Notes: a model not told the origin generated them from the sequence alone. 64,000 nucleotides of DNA from Paenibacillus silagei (GCF_017874735.1 NZ_JAGGLV010000016.1:106912-170911); one strand, 5' to 3'. Shown: positions 34,189 through 42,879, counted from the first letter of the stretch. Program-made: numbers and translations.

Positions 34189-34227
34189 AAGCGTATCAGC
34201 TACCCGGCGAACCAGCCAGGGGGCACT

Positions 34228-34545
34228 TCAGGCCTTGGTCTCCAGGAATTGGATGGTCTGAAGCTTGTTTGTTGAAGGGTTGAAGCGGACCATCACGAAT
34301 ACGCCGAATTCCCGGCCTGCCTTGCTCCGGACCACCAGCTTGAACTTCTCTTCTGCAAGCTTAGGCTTGATCTGGGTCCGGCCGATGTGTTTGTAATCGA
34401 TGATCTCGGCGTTGTATTTCTGCTGCGTCTTCTTCACGGCGATGGTTCCCCACCGGGCATAGTCAGGTGCAGCGGAGCTCCGGCTTAACGGGCTGCTCAG
34501 GACCAGGGCTAACGTCAACAAGGCTACTGTCCATATTTTTTTCAT
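34228..34545 (-). CDS. Secreted DUF3889 protein
   Basis: 105 residues with GGAGGCC just before the ATG on the minus strand. A signal peptide MKKIWTVALLTLALVLSSPLSRSSAA is cut after SAA. The mature part (YARWGTIAVKKTQQKYNAEIIDYKHIGR...EKFKLVVRSKAGREFGVFV) fits the DUF3889 family, small secreted proteins of Bacilli without known function. Length agrees with the family. Confidence 0.85.
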   Translation of the reverse strand: MKKIWTVALLTLALVLSSPLSRSSAAPDYARWGTIAVKKTQQKYNAEIIDYKHIGRTQIKPKLAEEKFKLVVRSKAGREFGVFVMVRFNPSTNKLQTIQFLETKA

Positions 34546-34631
34546 AAAGGCCTCCTTGAACTGGAATTACAGGTTAGCGTCCCCCGGCCCCCGCGCCTTT
34601 ATACGACTCCCTGGAGCACAGCTCTGGGGTT

Positions 34632-34997
34632 TTAGTATTTTCCGTACCCGTTCTCACAGGTAATATTCATTTCGAGAAGCTCGTAAAGAGACTGCTTGGA
34701 AGCCTCCAGGTTTTTTTGCGCAGCTTCAATTTCCGTAATTTTGTCGGTGATGATCCGTTTTTGTTCCTCTTTCGATATTCCCTGCTTGGAGATCATCGAT
34801 TTAATATCGTGGATTGAGAATCCAACAGCTAAGCTATTCTTTATGACTTCAAGATACGGAATAATCTCCGGGGCATAATTCCGGTAATTATTCTCTTCTC
34901 TGAGGATGTACTCCTCCGTAATCAGGCCTATTTTCTCATAGTAGCGCAGGGTTGATATCGGAAGGTCAGCCCTTTTGGCAACTTCACTGGTTTTCAT
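34632..34997 (-). CDS. MerR-family transcriptional regulator
   Basis: 121 residues from the ATG at 34997, preceded by GGGGGGATT; the longer frame upstream overlaps the promoter region. The N-terminal winged helix starts MKTSEVAKRADLPISTLRYYEKIGL, the MerR signature, followed by a coiled-coil dimerisation helix (KEEQKRIITDKITEIEAAQKNLEASKQSLYELLE). Only one C-terminal cysteine (TCENGYGKY) is present, so a metal-sensing pair is unlikely. It is divergent from a nitroreductase gene and a MerR-type stretched promoter lies between them, so it probably controls that gene in response to a small aromatic or oxidant. Confidence 0.9.
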   Translation of the reverse strand: MKTSEVAKRADLPISTLRYYEKIGLITEEYILREENNYRNYAPEIIPYLEVIKNSLAVGFSIHDIKSMISKQGISKEEQKRIITDKITEIEAAQKNLEASKQSLYELLEMNITCENGYGKY

Positions 34998-35020
34998 GGC
35001 AATCCCCCCATTTATTGTTC

Positions 35021-35051
35021 TTGCTATGAAGTATACTTTATAGTTTACAAT
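35021..35051 (+). promoter_or_regulatory. MerR-type promoter with 19-bp spacer and central dyad
   Basis: TTGCTA (35021), a 19-bp spacer and TACAAT (35046-35051) point toward the nitroreductase gene. The spacer holds the dyad GTATACT-TTAT-AGTTTAC (35031-35048, one mismatch). The long spacer plus central dyad is the hallmark of promoters untwisted by MerR-family activators. Confidence 0.7.
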
Positions 35052-35115
35052 TCTTCTAGTGATGATACGTTCACGTTCATCCGTACCATTCCTATATAAA
35101 AGGAGAGAAATGTAC

Positions 35116-35766
35116 ATGAGCACAATGATGGGGAAATACCATAAAACCAATGATTTCAATGAAATTGTCCTGGAACGCCGTTCCGTGAAAGTCTATGATC
35201 CTGAGGTGAAAATCAGCAGAGAGGAACTGACAGAGATTCTGGCGGAAGCTTCCCGCGCCCCCTCTGCCATTAACATGCAGCCGTGGCGTTTCCTGGTCAT
35301 TGACAGCGCTGAAGGCAAAGCGAAGCTTGCACCGCTGGCCTCTTTCAACCAGACCCAGGCGCTCACCTCCTCGGCTGTGATTGCGGTATTTTATGATACG
35401 AACAACGTTGAATATATTGACGAAATTTTCGGCAAGGCTGTAGAACTCGGGTACATGCCCCGCGAGGTGATGGACATGCAGCTGCAGCAGGTCAAGCCTT
35501 ATTATGCGAACATTTCCGCGTCCGAATTGCGGGATGTCAATCTGATTGACTCGGGGCTTGTAGCGATGCAGTTAATGCTGGTGGCCCGCGCCCACGGATA
35601 CGATACCAACCCGATGGCCGGCTATGACAAGGAGCATATTGCAGAAGTGTTCGGCCTGGACAAAGAACGGTTCCAGCCGGTCATGCTGATCTCGATAGGC
35701 AAAGCCGCCAAAGAGGGGTATCCATCCTACCGTCTGCCGGTTGAGACCATCACAACCTGGGCATAA
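35116..35766 (+). CDS. Nitroreductase-family flavoprotein
   Basis: 216 residues from ATG 35116; ATG 35110 is also possible since AGGAGAG is at 35101. FMN-binding segments are visible: RRSVKVYDPEVKISREELTEILAEASRAPSAINMQPWRFLVID at the N-terminus and the C-terminal IGKAAKEGYPSYRLP. The family uses NAD(P)H to reduce nitro compounds, quinones or similar. The gene is divergent from and probably activated by the MerR regulator next to it, suggesting an inducible detoxification role. The substrate is unknown. Confidence 0.9.
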   Translation: MSTMMGKYHKTNDFNEIVLERRSVKVYDPEVKISREELTEILAEASRAPSAINMQPWRFLVIDSAEGKAKLAPLASFNQTQALTSSAVIAVFYDTNNVEYIDEIFGKAVELGYMPREVMDMQLQQVKPYYANISASELRDVNLIDSGLVAMQLMLVARAHGYDTNPMAGYDKEHIAEVFGLDKERFQPVMLISIGKAAKEGYPSYRLPVETITTWA

Positions 35767-35838
35767 ACAGCAGTTGCCGGAATTCCCACGAAGAGAAGCA
35801 AATTTAAGCTAGTAAAGCGTCAGAGTTACAACCCAAAA

Positions 35839-35973
35839 TCTAACGGACCGGAGAGATCTTATCCCCGCGAAAACGCCACTTTTTGCAGTGTAACGGACTC
35901 AGGCGACCTTAGAGTCTCTCTATGAGCCGTTTCGGAGCTGAAGTGCAAAGGATAAGGCCTGTGGAGTCCGTTA
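35839..35973. repeat. Palindromic intergenic element with TAACGGACTC arms
   Basis: TAACGGACTC (35891) and GAGTCCGTTA (35964-35973) are perfect inverted arms about 63 bases apart. A further half, TAACGGACCGGAGAGATCTTATCC, starts at about 35840, and a matching GGATAAGGC lies at 35950. The whole forms a branched or multi-arm fold. No gene is seen between 35767 and 36136. Confidence 0.65.
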
Positions 35974-36136
35974 CTCGCCCAATAGGCGACTTTCTTCCCA
36001 AAATAAGCGCACCTCATTCCTTTACGCTAAGCCAAACGCCCTGAAGAACAAGGCCCGCTTGGAAAAAAGATGTTATTTGAAGGGGACTTGCGTCTGATCC
36101 ACTATTTTAAATCTGATAAGGTACTAGCAATATATA

Positions 36137-36182
36137 AAAGACCGGTTTTGGCCCACTTTTGCGGGATCAAAACCGGTCTTTT
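36137..36182. terminator. Bidirectional terminator, end of the lysine permease gene
   Basis: AAAAGACCGGTTTTG and CAAAACCGGTCTTTT are perfect 15-bp arms around 16 bases. It is 37 bases beyond the permease stop (minus strand). Confidence 0.9.
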
Positions 36183-36218
36183 GCTGAAAGATAAGAATTT
36201 ATATGCTGCTCCAATGAA

Positions 36219-37706
36219 TCAGTCTGCGTGGGTGCTCAGATCACACTTCTCCAGCGGGATAAGGCTGCTCTTGCGGAACCAGCCATAGCCCAGCCAGATC
36301 AGCAGGAACAGCGGCACGCTGACATAGGAGACTAGTATGCCGTACCAGTCGATCTTCGCACCGGTGAAGGCGCCCATGTTCTGGCCGAATACGGCGACCA
36401 TACACAGAGCGAAGGCAAACAGCGGACCGAACGGGAACCATCTTGCCCGGTAAGGCAGCTCCTCTAGCGAATGGCCCTGCTTCACGAAGGCCCGGCGGAA
36501 CCGGTAATGGCAGACGGCAATCCCGAGCCAGTTGATGAAGCCGCACATCCCGGAAGCGTTAAGCAGCCAATTGTACACCGCGCCGTCTCCGAAGAAGGAG
36601 GCAAGGAAGGCGAGCATGCCGACAGCGGTAGTCACGAGCAATGCGCCTACAGGAACACCTCTGCGGTTCAGCTTGCCGAGCGCGCGTGGTGCCATTCCAT
36701 CCTTGGCCATGGCGTACAGGACACGGGTGGAGGCGTACATCCCGGAATTCCCGGCAGACAGCACGGAGCTGAGAATCACGGCATTCATGACCGAGGCGGC
36801 AATCGCCAGCCCTGCTTTGTTGAAGACGATGGTGAACGGGCTGACGCCGATATCATCAATACCGCTGCGGAGCAGATCGGGATTCGTATAAGGAATCAGC
36901 ATACCGATGACGGCAATGGCGAAAATATAGAAGATCAGGATGCGCCAGAACACCTGGCGGATCGCGATCGGCACGTTGCGGCGCGGATTCTCGCTCTCTC
37001 CGGCGGCTACGCCGACCAGCTCTGTTCCCTGGAAGGAGAACCCGGCGGCCATGAAGACCCCCACGAAGGCGAAGAAGCCGCCATGGAACGAGCTGCCTCC
37101 GAGCTGGAAGTTGCTGAAGCCCACCGCCTTGCCGCCCAGAATCCCGAAGATCATCAGGACGCCGACCGTCAGGAAGACGACCACCGTAATAATCTTGATA
37201 ATGGCGAACCAGTATTCCGACTCGCCATACCCCCTCGCAGACAGGAAGTTCAGGCCGAACATGAGCGCCAGGAAGAGCAGGCTCCACAGGAACGAAGGAC
37301 TGTCCGGGAACCAGTACTTAATGATAACGGTGGCCGCTGACAGTTCAGCTGCAATGGTTACTGCCCAGTTGTACCAGAAGTTCCAGCCGATAGCGAAGCC
37401 GAAGGCGGGGCTGACGAACCGTGTACCGTAGGTGCTGAAGGAACCGGAATCGGGCAGATAGGTGGCCAGCTCCCCAAGGCTGGTCATCAGAAAATAGACC
37501 ATAATGCCGACGGCCGTGTAGGCGAGCAGTGCTCCGCCCGGACCGGAGGAGGCGATGGCCCCGCCGCTGGCGAGGAACAGTCCGGTTCCGATCGAACCGC
37601 CGAGGGCGATCATGGTCAGATGTCTTGCTTTGAAGGATTTGCGCAGGCCCGGCGTATTGGCGTTGCCCGCCTGTACTGCCGGCCGTTTAGGCTGCTGTGC
37701 TTGCAT
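36219..37706 (-). CDS. lysP: Amino acid permease of the APC family, probably lysine-specific
   Basis: 495 residues from the ATG at 37706, with GGGAG at a normal distance; the frame continues upstream only through the leader. About twelve hydrophobic helices are seen. The substrate-binding helix GGSIGTGLFLASGGAIASSGPGGALLAY and GELATYLPDSGSFSTYGTRFVSPAFGFAIGWNFWYNW are very close to LysP-type permeases. It is a cytoplasmic-membrane proton symporter. The decisive evidence for lysine is the lysine riboswitch plus intrinsic terminator in its leader. It stands alone. Confidence 0.88.
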   Translation of the reverse strand: MQAQQPKRPAVQAGNANTPGLRKSFKARHLTMIALGGSIGTGLFLASGGAIASSGPGGALLAYTAVGIMVYFLMTSLGELATYLPDSGSFSTYGTRFVSPAFGFAIGWNFWYNWAVTIAAELSAATVIIKYWFPDSPSFLWSLLFLALMFGLNFLSARGYGESEYWFAIIKIITVVVFLTVGVLMIFGILGGKAVGFSNFQLGGSSFHGGFFAFVGVFMAAGFSFQGTELVGVAAGESENPRRNVPIAIRQVFWRILIFYIFAIAVIGMLIPYTNPDLLRSGIDDIGVSPFTIVFNKAGLAIAASVMNAVILSSVLSAGNSGMYASTRVLYAMAKDGMAPRALGKLNRRGVPVGALLVTTAVGMLAFLASFFGDGAVYNWLLNASGMCGFINWLGIAVCHYRFRRAFVKQGHSLEELPYRARWFPFGPLFAFALCMVAVFGQNMGAFTGAKIDWYGILVSYVSVPLFLLIWLGYGWFRKSSLIPLEKCDLSTHAD

Positions 37707-37799
37707 GAATAAGACACTCCCTTTAAATTGATAGTTCTGTTCACAGGGGGAGTGCCGCTGCCTGCATGTGCCGGTGTCTTCTTCCCGGCATGCTGCACG

Positions 37800-37829
37800 C
37801 AAAAAAACCGCAGACGGACGCTGCGGTTT
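37800..37829 (-). terminator. Riboswitch-controlled attenuator in the lysP leader
   Basis: On the minus strand AACCGCAG-CGTCCGT-CTGCGGTT is followed by a run of T. It lies between the lysine aptamer and the start codon, so it is the expression platform. Confidence 0.85.
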
Positions 37830-37862
37830 CCTGATTATAGGCTCCGCATCATACTCCCTGTT

Positions 37863-38097
37863 AAGATAGCGCAACACAGTGCAGCTCCCGCAGTCTCCTG
37901 ACAGGCGGCAATACACAGTGACAGTTCCGCGCCTTTCGGCAAACGGCCCCAATCGTAGCTGCGGACTAAGAGCAGCAGTTACGATTTCGGCGGATATTCC
38001 TTTGGGCGCGTATCACTGATGGCTCTTAGGCATCTCCACGCGCTTACTCTTCTTATCCGCGACCTCTACCTCATCCTAGGTATGATGAGGCTATCTT
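37863..38097 (-). ncRNA. Lysine riboswitch (L box)
   Basis: Read on the minus strand, the closing P1 helix AAGATAGC/GCTATCTT (ends at 38097 and 37863) encloses GAGGTAGAGGTCGCG, AAGAGTAAGCG, CGTGGAGA, CCGCCGAAATCGTAAC, GCCGAAAGGCGCGG and AACTGTCAC. These match in order the conserved L-box elements (AGAGGTGCGA, AAGAGTA, GGAGA, GCCGAA and CTGTCA) of B. subtilis lysC. Lysine binding would favour the downstream terminator and shut off the permease. Confidence 0.88.
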
Positions 38098-38173
38098 TGA
38101 ACGATATGAACAACAGGAATCAGTATAAGGCATACCGGCTTCTCAGGCAATGACAAAATACGGCAGGTTCACG

Positions 38174-39307
38174 TCAGCTCCGCCGGCGCTCTGACATCTG
38201 CTGCCAGACAGTGCCTGCTGCTTCCGCGCCGGACAGAATTCGCTCCAGCGCCATCTTGGCCTGGAGACCTACCTCGAATTCGGGGTCTTCGGCAGCCACG
38301 CTCAGCGCGTCCTGGGCCTCGGCGGTCCCGACTTCGTAGAGGAAGCGTGCCGCCCGCCAGCGCACCAGCTTGCTGGCATCACTGAGCGACGCCGTCATCA
38401 CCGGTGTCGCCGCCGGGTCGCCGATGTCGGAGAGCGTGTCCCCGGCTGTGCGCCGCACGGCCGGGGCGCTGTCCTTCATCGCCTCATAGAGCAGCTCCAT
38501 TGCACCCGGCGTGCGGATGTCGCCCAGGTACACGACCGCAAGTCTGCGAATCTGCAGCTTGGGGTCGTGCAGCGCCGCCCGCAGCTCCGGCAGGAGCTGC
38601 TCGCCCGGCGCCAGATCCTCCAGCGCGGCGTAGCGCACGCGCCAATCCGCATCGTGCAGGTCCCGCAGCAGCTCGGCCTGCTCCTTCTTGTGCCGCTGCT
38701 CGACGAACTCGCCGGCAGCCCCGTGCGCGATGGCTTGCTGCACGAGGGAGTCGAGGCGTTCCTGCGGATACGCCGCCTCCAGCTCCTGCTCGACCTCGCG
38801 GGCAATCTCCGGCGGCTCGCCGTAGCGTACGCCGTAATCACTGAGCTTGCGCTCCTTGATCATCACGGCGCTGGCCACATCGGTCACCGCCTGGGTGAAG
38901 CGGCTGGAGAGGGCGATGCGCTCCTCCTTCGCGCCGGTCTTGACGCGGATCTGGATCGGGATGCCACGGAACATCTGCACGAACACCTGGGACTCCCCGT
39001 AGTGGGTGCCGTCATTCTCATCGCCGAGACTGTATTCCGCGCTGAGGCCGTCCGCTCCGAAGCGGTTCTGGACCTCGCGCAGAATTGCAGCCCAGTCCGC
39101 ACTGCCTTTGCGCTCCAGCGCGGCGAAGTCAGCGGCATGATAAATACTCGTAACGCCTGGAATCTCCAGCATCTCCTGCGCCCAGGAAGGGGCGGAGCGC
39201 CGGGTCTCCGGGGTATAGGTCCGGCGGACACCGGGTGCAAGGCTTTCATCGAGATGAAGCTTCATGGTATTTGGACTCGGTGTCGGTTCAATAAATGTAA
39301 TCTTCAT
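38174..39307 (-). CDS. CvfC/YpgR-like protein: Nfu N-terminal domain plus HEAT repeats
   Basis: 377 residues, ATG after GAGGAGCTGAC on the minus strand. The N-terminus (MKITFIEPTPSPNTMKLHLDESL...IPGVTSIYHAADFAALERKGSADW) is an Nfu_N-type domain as found in NifU-like scaffold proteins. The C-terminal half holds HEAT-like repeats (YAALEDLAPGEQLLPELRAALHDPKLQIRRLAVVYLGDIRTPGAMELLYEAMKD...). This arrangement and length match the conserved virulence factor C/YpgR family of Firmicutes. The molecular role is unclear; no iron-sulfur ligand cysteines are seen. It is monocistronic. Confidence 0.85.
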   Translation of the reverse strand: MKITFIEPTPSPNTMKLHLDESLAPGVRRTYTPETRRSAPSWAQEMLEIPGVTSIYHAADFAALERKGSADWAAILREVQNRFGADGLSAEYSLGDENDGTHYGESQVFVQMFRGIPIQIRVKTGAKEERIALSSRFTQAVTDVASAVMIKERKLSDYGVRYGEPPEIAREVEQELEAAYPQERLDSLVQQAIAHGAAGEFVEQRHKKEQAELLRDLHDADWRVRYAALEDLAPGEQLLPELRAALHDPKLQIRRLAVVYLGDIRTPGAMELLYEAMKDSAPAVRRTAGDTLSDIGDPAATPVMTASLSDASKLVRWRAARFLYEVGTAEAQDALSVAAEDPEFEVGLQAKMALERILSGAEAAGTVWQQMSERRRS

Positions 39308-39709
39308 ATGTCAGCTCCTCTTCTAAGTAGCATAAGCACCGTTTGCTTTACCCGCATTTTACCTCATTTAAGCAAGTGAATACAAAGGGGCGGACGCGAA
39401 GCCGCTAAAATTTAAAATATTGTTGAATTAGCAACTCAAACGGGAATGTTGCAATTCGTGCAGGATTTCATCCTTCCTTATGCCGCCTGATACCGCCTCC
39501 TGCTGCCCCATACCGCCCGTTAAATCCGCCTGATCCCTGACAACTGATGCCCGGACGTTTCCCCTTTAGCCATTTGGGTACAATTTGTAATGAGCGTCCC
39601 GCAGGGCCCTGTAATTTTGCAAATGATTCTGCGGAACCCTATAGTTAAGACATGTGGTTTGCCGCCGGCAACAGAAATGGCAAATCTGCTATAAGGAGTG
39701 GTTCTTGCT
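39308..39709. other. Non-coding gap between divergent genes
   Basis: No gene, strong hairpin or clear promoter was recognised. A loosely repeated TACCGCC/TGCCGCC motif at about 39480-39535 is the only pattern. Confidence 0.4.
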
Positions 39710-40708
39710 ATGGCCAGAATACGATATAACAACATCGACAATGTAAGCACCGATAAAACACTTAAGGAATTCCGCCAATGGCGCGAGGAACGCCGCAGGA
39801 AGAAGAAGGATTACACCTATAAAGTGCCGAATCATCCGCCGCGGCTCGACTATCTGGCCGGGAACCGGCTGGAGACAACGATTACTTGGATCGGGCACTC
39901 TACCTTTTTTCTGCAATACGAAGGGCTTAATATCATCACCGACCCGATCTGGGCGCGGCGTCTGGGCTTCGAGAAACGGATCGGGCAGCCGGGCATTCCG
40001 CTTGCGGATATCCCGCCCATCGATCTGATTCTGATCTCTCATTCCCACTATGATCACCTGCATATTGCGTCCATCCGCAAGCTGTACCGGGCAGGAACAA
40101 CCCTTGTGGTGCCTGCCGGACTTAAGCGCAAAATGCTCCGCAAAGGCTTCCCGAACTGCCAGGAAATGCAGTGGTGGGAGGAGATTACACTGGGCGCCGT
40201 CAAGCTGACATTTGTCCCGACCCAGCACTGGACGCGGAGAACGCCGTTCGATACGAATTCCTCGCACTGGGGCGGTTATGTGCTTCAGCCGGCAGACCCG
40301 CAGAAGCATCCGGAGGGGGAAGAGGGTAAGGCGCAGCATAAGCTGCTTCCGCCGAACCTCTATTTTGCCGGAGACAGCGGCTTCTTCCCGGGCTTCAAGG
40401 AGATCGGCAGACGCTTCAAGCTGCATGTTGCGCTGATGCCGATTGGCGCTTATGAGCCTGAATGGTTCATGAACTCCCAGCATGTGAATCCCGAGGAGGC
40501 CGTGCAGGCCTTCCTTGATGTAGGCGCCGAGCTGATGATTCCGATGCACTTCGGCACCTTCAGGCTGGCCGATGATACCGCCCGCGAAGCGCTGGACCGG
40601 ATGGAGCAGGCGAGGGTGGCCCAGGGGCTTGGCGAGGAGCGTATCCGTACCCTCGGATACGGGGAGACGCTGGTCGTCCAGCCCGAGGAACGCCCGGCGG
40701 GGCAATAG
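39710..40708 (+). CDS. Metallo-beta-lactamase-fold hydrolase, NAPE-PLD/UlaG-like
   Basis: 332 residues from ATG 39710, with AAGGAG 11 bases upstream. The fold is recognisable from WIGHSTFFLQYEGLNIITDPIW, the metal motif SHSHYDHLH, the later FAGDSGFFPGF with its metal Asp, and MPMHFGTF-like MIPMHFGTF near the end. The basic N-terminal tail (FRQWREERRRKKKDYTYKVPNHPPRLDYL) is typical of bacterial relatives of the phospholipase D that hydrolyses N-acyl-phosphatidylethanolamine. Two-metal hydrolase activity is expected; the natural substrate is not known. Monocistronic. Confidence 0.85.
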   Translation: MARIRYNNIDNVSTDKTLKEFRQWREERRRKKKDYTYKVPNHPPRLDYLAGNRLETTITWIGHSTFFLQYEGLNIITDPIWARRLGFEKRIGQPGIPLADIPPIDLILISHSHYDHLHIASIRKLYRAGTTLVVPAGLKRKMLRKGFPNCQEMQWWEEITLGAVKLTFVPTQHWTRRTPFDTNSSHWGGYVLQPADPQKHPEGEEGKAQHKLLPPNLYFAGDSGFFPGFKEIGRRFKLHVALMPIGAYEPEWFMNSQHVNPEEAVQAFLDVGAELMIPMHFGTFRLADDTAREALDRMEQARVAQGLGEERIRTLGYGETLVVQPEERPAGQ

Positions 40709-40780
40709 CCCGTAGAAGGCTTGTATTAAACACTTCTACTTAAATAAGAGCCGTAATAAGGGCCATTTTGCTTGATTTTA

Positions 40781-40789
40781 TGCTATAAT
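40781..40789 (+). promoter_or_regulatory. Extended -10 promoter of the ABC-F gene
   Basis: TGCTATAAT is a perfect extended -10 element 37 bases before the ABC-F ATG; there is no good -35 at the standard distance. Confidence 0.6.
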
Positions 40790-40825
40790 GAGCCGGAACC
40801 TATGTGAAAAGGATGGTAATGCTTA

Positions 40826-42451
40826 ATGATTAGCACAAGCGGTATAACACTCCGCTACGGAAAACGCGCACTATTTGAGGATGTAAACATAAAATTCACA
40901 CCCGGCAACTGCTACGGTCTGATTGGCGCGAACGGCGCCGGCAAATCGACCTTCCTAAAGATTCTGTCCGGAGAGATCGAAGCGAACATCGGCGATGTGC
41001 ACATCACACCCGGTGAACGTCTGGCCGTACTGAAACAGAACCATTTCGAGTATGACGAGTTCCAGGTGCTGGAGACCGTAATCATGGGTCATACCCGCCT
41101 GTATGAAATTATGAAGGAAAAGGACGCCCTGTACGCAAAGAGCGACTTCACCGAAGCAGACGGACTTCGTGCCGGTGAGCTGGAAGGCGAATTCGCGGAG
41201 CTGAACGGCTGGGACGCCGAGCCTGACGCAGCCGCCATGCTGATCGGTCTTGGTATCATGCGTGAGATGCACGACAAGAAAATGGCCGAACTCAGCGGCA
41301 ACGAGAAGGTGCGGGTCCTGCTGGCCCAGGCCCTGTTCGGACGTCCGAACAACCTGCTGCTCGATGAGCCTACCAACCATTTGGATCTTGAATCGATTGG
41401 CTGGCTGGAGAATTTCCTTATGGACTACGAAGGCACCGTTATCGTGGTATCCCATGACCGTCACTTCCTGAACAAGGTCTGTACGCATATTGCGGATATC
41501 GATTTCGGCAAAATCCAGATGTATGTCGGCAACTACGACTTCTGGTATGAGTCCAGCCAATTGGCCCAGGCGCTGCAGCGCGATGCCAACAAGAAGAAGG
41601 AAGACAAGATGAAGGAGCTGCAAGCCTTCATTCAGCGCTTCTCGGCGAACGCCTCGAAATCGAAGCAGGCGACTTCCCGTAAGAAGCAGCTCGAGAAGAT
41701 TACCCTGGATGACATCCGTCCGTCCAACCGTAAATATCCGTTCCTGAACTTCAAGCCGGAGCGTGAAGCCGGCAAGCAGCTGCTTACGATCAGCGGCCTG
41801 ACCAAGGCAGTGGACGGTGAGAAGGTGCTGGATGAAATCAGCTTTGTAGTCAACAAAGGGGATAAGATCGCTTTTGTAGGACCGCATTCCCAGCCTAAAT
41901 CCCTGCTGTTCGATGTCATTATGGGCGAGAAGGAAGCAGATGCGGGTGAGTACACTTGGGGAGTGACAACTACCCAGGCGTATTTCCCTAAGGATAACTC
42001 CAGCTACTTCGACGGGGTGAATATGAACCTGGTGGAATGGCTGCGCCAATACTCCAAGGATCAGGACGAGACCTTCCTGCGCGGCTTCCTGGGCCGGATG
42101 CTGTTCGCCGGCGAAGAAGCACTGAAGAAGGCAAGCGTATTGTCCGGGGGCGAGAAGGTCCGCTGTATGCTGGCCAAGATGATGCTGAACGGAGCCAACG
42201 TGCTGGTATTCGATGAGCCTACCAATCACTTGGACCTGGAGTCGATCACCGCGCTCAATAACGGACTGATCGACTTTGACGGCACGATCCTGTTCACCTC
42301 CCATGACCATCAGTTCATCCAGACGATTGCCAACCGCATTATCGAGATTACTCCGGCTGGAATTATTGACCGTACGATGAGCTATGACGAGTATCTGGAG
42401 AACCCGGAGATCAAGGAAATGCGTGCCCGGATGTACCCTGTAGAAGCTTAA
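40826..42451 (+). CDS. ABC-F family ATPase, YkpA-like
   Basis: 541 residues, the length of the YkpA/YbiT subgroup. It has two ATPase domains and no membrane segments; ABC-F proteins act on the ribosome. Domain 1 has a normal Walker A (GANGAGKST, near residue 37), LSGNEKVR and LLDEPTNHLD. A charged linker (residues 245-310) follows. Domain 2 has LSGGEKVRCMLAKMML and VFDEPTNHLDLES, but its Walker A reads GPHSQPKSLL (352-361), keeping K358 while losing both conserved glycines before it. YkpA of B. subtilis is also degenerate here. The role is probably translation rescue or quality control rather than transport; antibiotic resistance is not implied. Confidence 0.9.
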   Translation: MISTSGITLRYGKRALFEDVNIKFTPGNCYGLIGANGAGKSTFLKILSGEIEANIGDVHITPGERLAVLKQNHFEYDEFQVLETVIMGHTRLYEIMKEKDALYAKSDFTEADGLRAGELEGEFAELNGWDAEPDAAAMLIGLGIMREMHDKKMAELSGNEKVRVLLAQALFGRPNNLLLDEPTNHLDLESIGWLENFLMDYEGTVIVVSHDRHFLNKVCTHIADIDFGKIQMYVGNYDFWYESSQLAQALQRDANKKKEDKMKELQAFIQRFSANASKSKQATSRKKQLEKITLDDIRPSNRKYPFLNFKPEREAGKQLLTISGLTKAVDGEKVLDEISFVVNKGDKIAFVGPHSQPKSLLFDVIMGEKEADAGEYTWGVTTTQAYFPKDNSSYFDGVNMNLVEWLRQYSKDQDETFLRGFLGRMLFAGEEALKKASVLSGGEKVRCMLAKMMLNGANVLVFDEPTNHLDLESITALNNGLIDFDGTILFTSHDHQFIQTIANRIIEITPAGIIDRTMSYDEYLENPEIKEMRARMYPVEA

Positions 42452-42493
42452 GAACTAGATATAGGCAGAATGAACAGTTATGAGTTCATATAC

Positions 42494-42533
42494 AAACGGC
42501 TGCGTCGTCCCCGGAGGGATTACGCAGCCGTTT
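42494..42533. terminator. Bidirectional terminator between convergent genes
   Basis: AAACGGCTGCGT and ACGCAGCCGTTT, perfect 12-bp arms around 16 bases, between the ABC-F gene and the small minus-strand gene. Confidence 0.9.
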
Positions 42534-42562
42534 ATGTTCATCATATACAACAACCTAGAAGT

Positions 42563-42748
42563 CTAGGAACCGCCAGTCCGGCGGCGCTGATTGTTAGGCT
42601 TCTTGTTATTCTGGCTTTTCAGCGGTTTCGCGGAGCCGGCCTGGAAGGTTGAACCCGGTTTTCCTGAAGCATGCTGTTTCTTCTGCTCCAGCTTCTGGCG
42701 GATCGCATCAGCCAAATTAATTTTTGGTTTCTCATTGTTCTCGCTCAT
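42563..42748 (-). CDS. Small basic protein, unknown function
   Basis: 61 residues, ATG after AAGGGGGTAAC. It is very hydrophilic: an amphipathic N-terminal helix (INLADAIRQKLEQKKQ) and a disordered Gly/Ser/Asn/Lys tail ending NQRRRTGGS. The clean ribosome binding site and a shared bidirectional terminator support a real gene. No family recognised; a nucleic-acid- or ribosome-associated peptide is possible from its charge, but that is speculation. Confidence 0.7.
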   Translation of the reverse strand: MSENNEKPKINLADAIRQKLEQKKQHASGKPGSTFQAGSAKPLKSQNNKKPNNQRRRTGGS

Positions 42749-42879
42749 TATGTTACCCCCTTAGGCAGCAAGTCCTTATTCCTTATTCTAATTGTTTTTA
42801 AATGCTGCTACAAGGGCAAGAATAACTCAAAGAAAGTTTTCCTGTAATTATGCGGCAAAGGATGGGAGGGGCGGCAGAA

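Noticed and set aside
36471..37340. A long plus-strand open frame opposite the lysine permease gene.
   Set aside because: Its His/Glu/Arg-rich translation is the mirror of the permease's codons and has no start signal.
37800..38097. T-box leader for the permease.
   Set aside because: No T-box sequence (AGGGTGGNACCGCG) was found; the motifs and P1 helix fit the lysine riboswitch instead.
40826..42451. Antibiotic-resistance ABC-F (Vga/Msr type).
   Set aside because: Length, the linker and the second-domain sequence follow the housekeeping YkpA/YbiT group, which is not linked to resistance.
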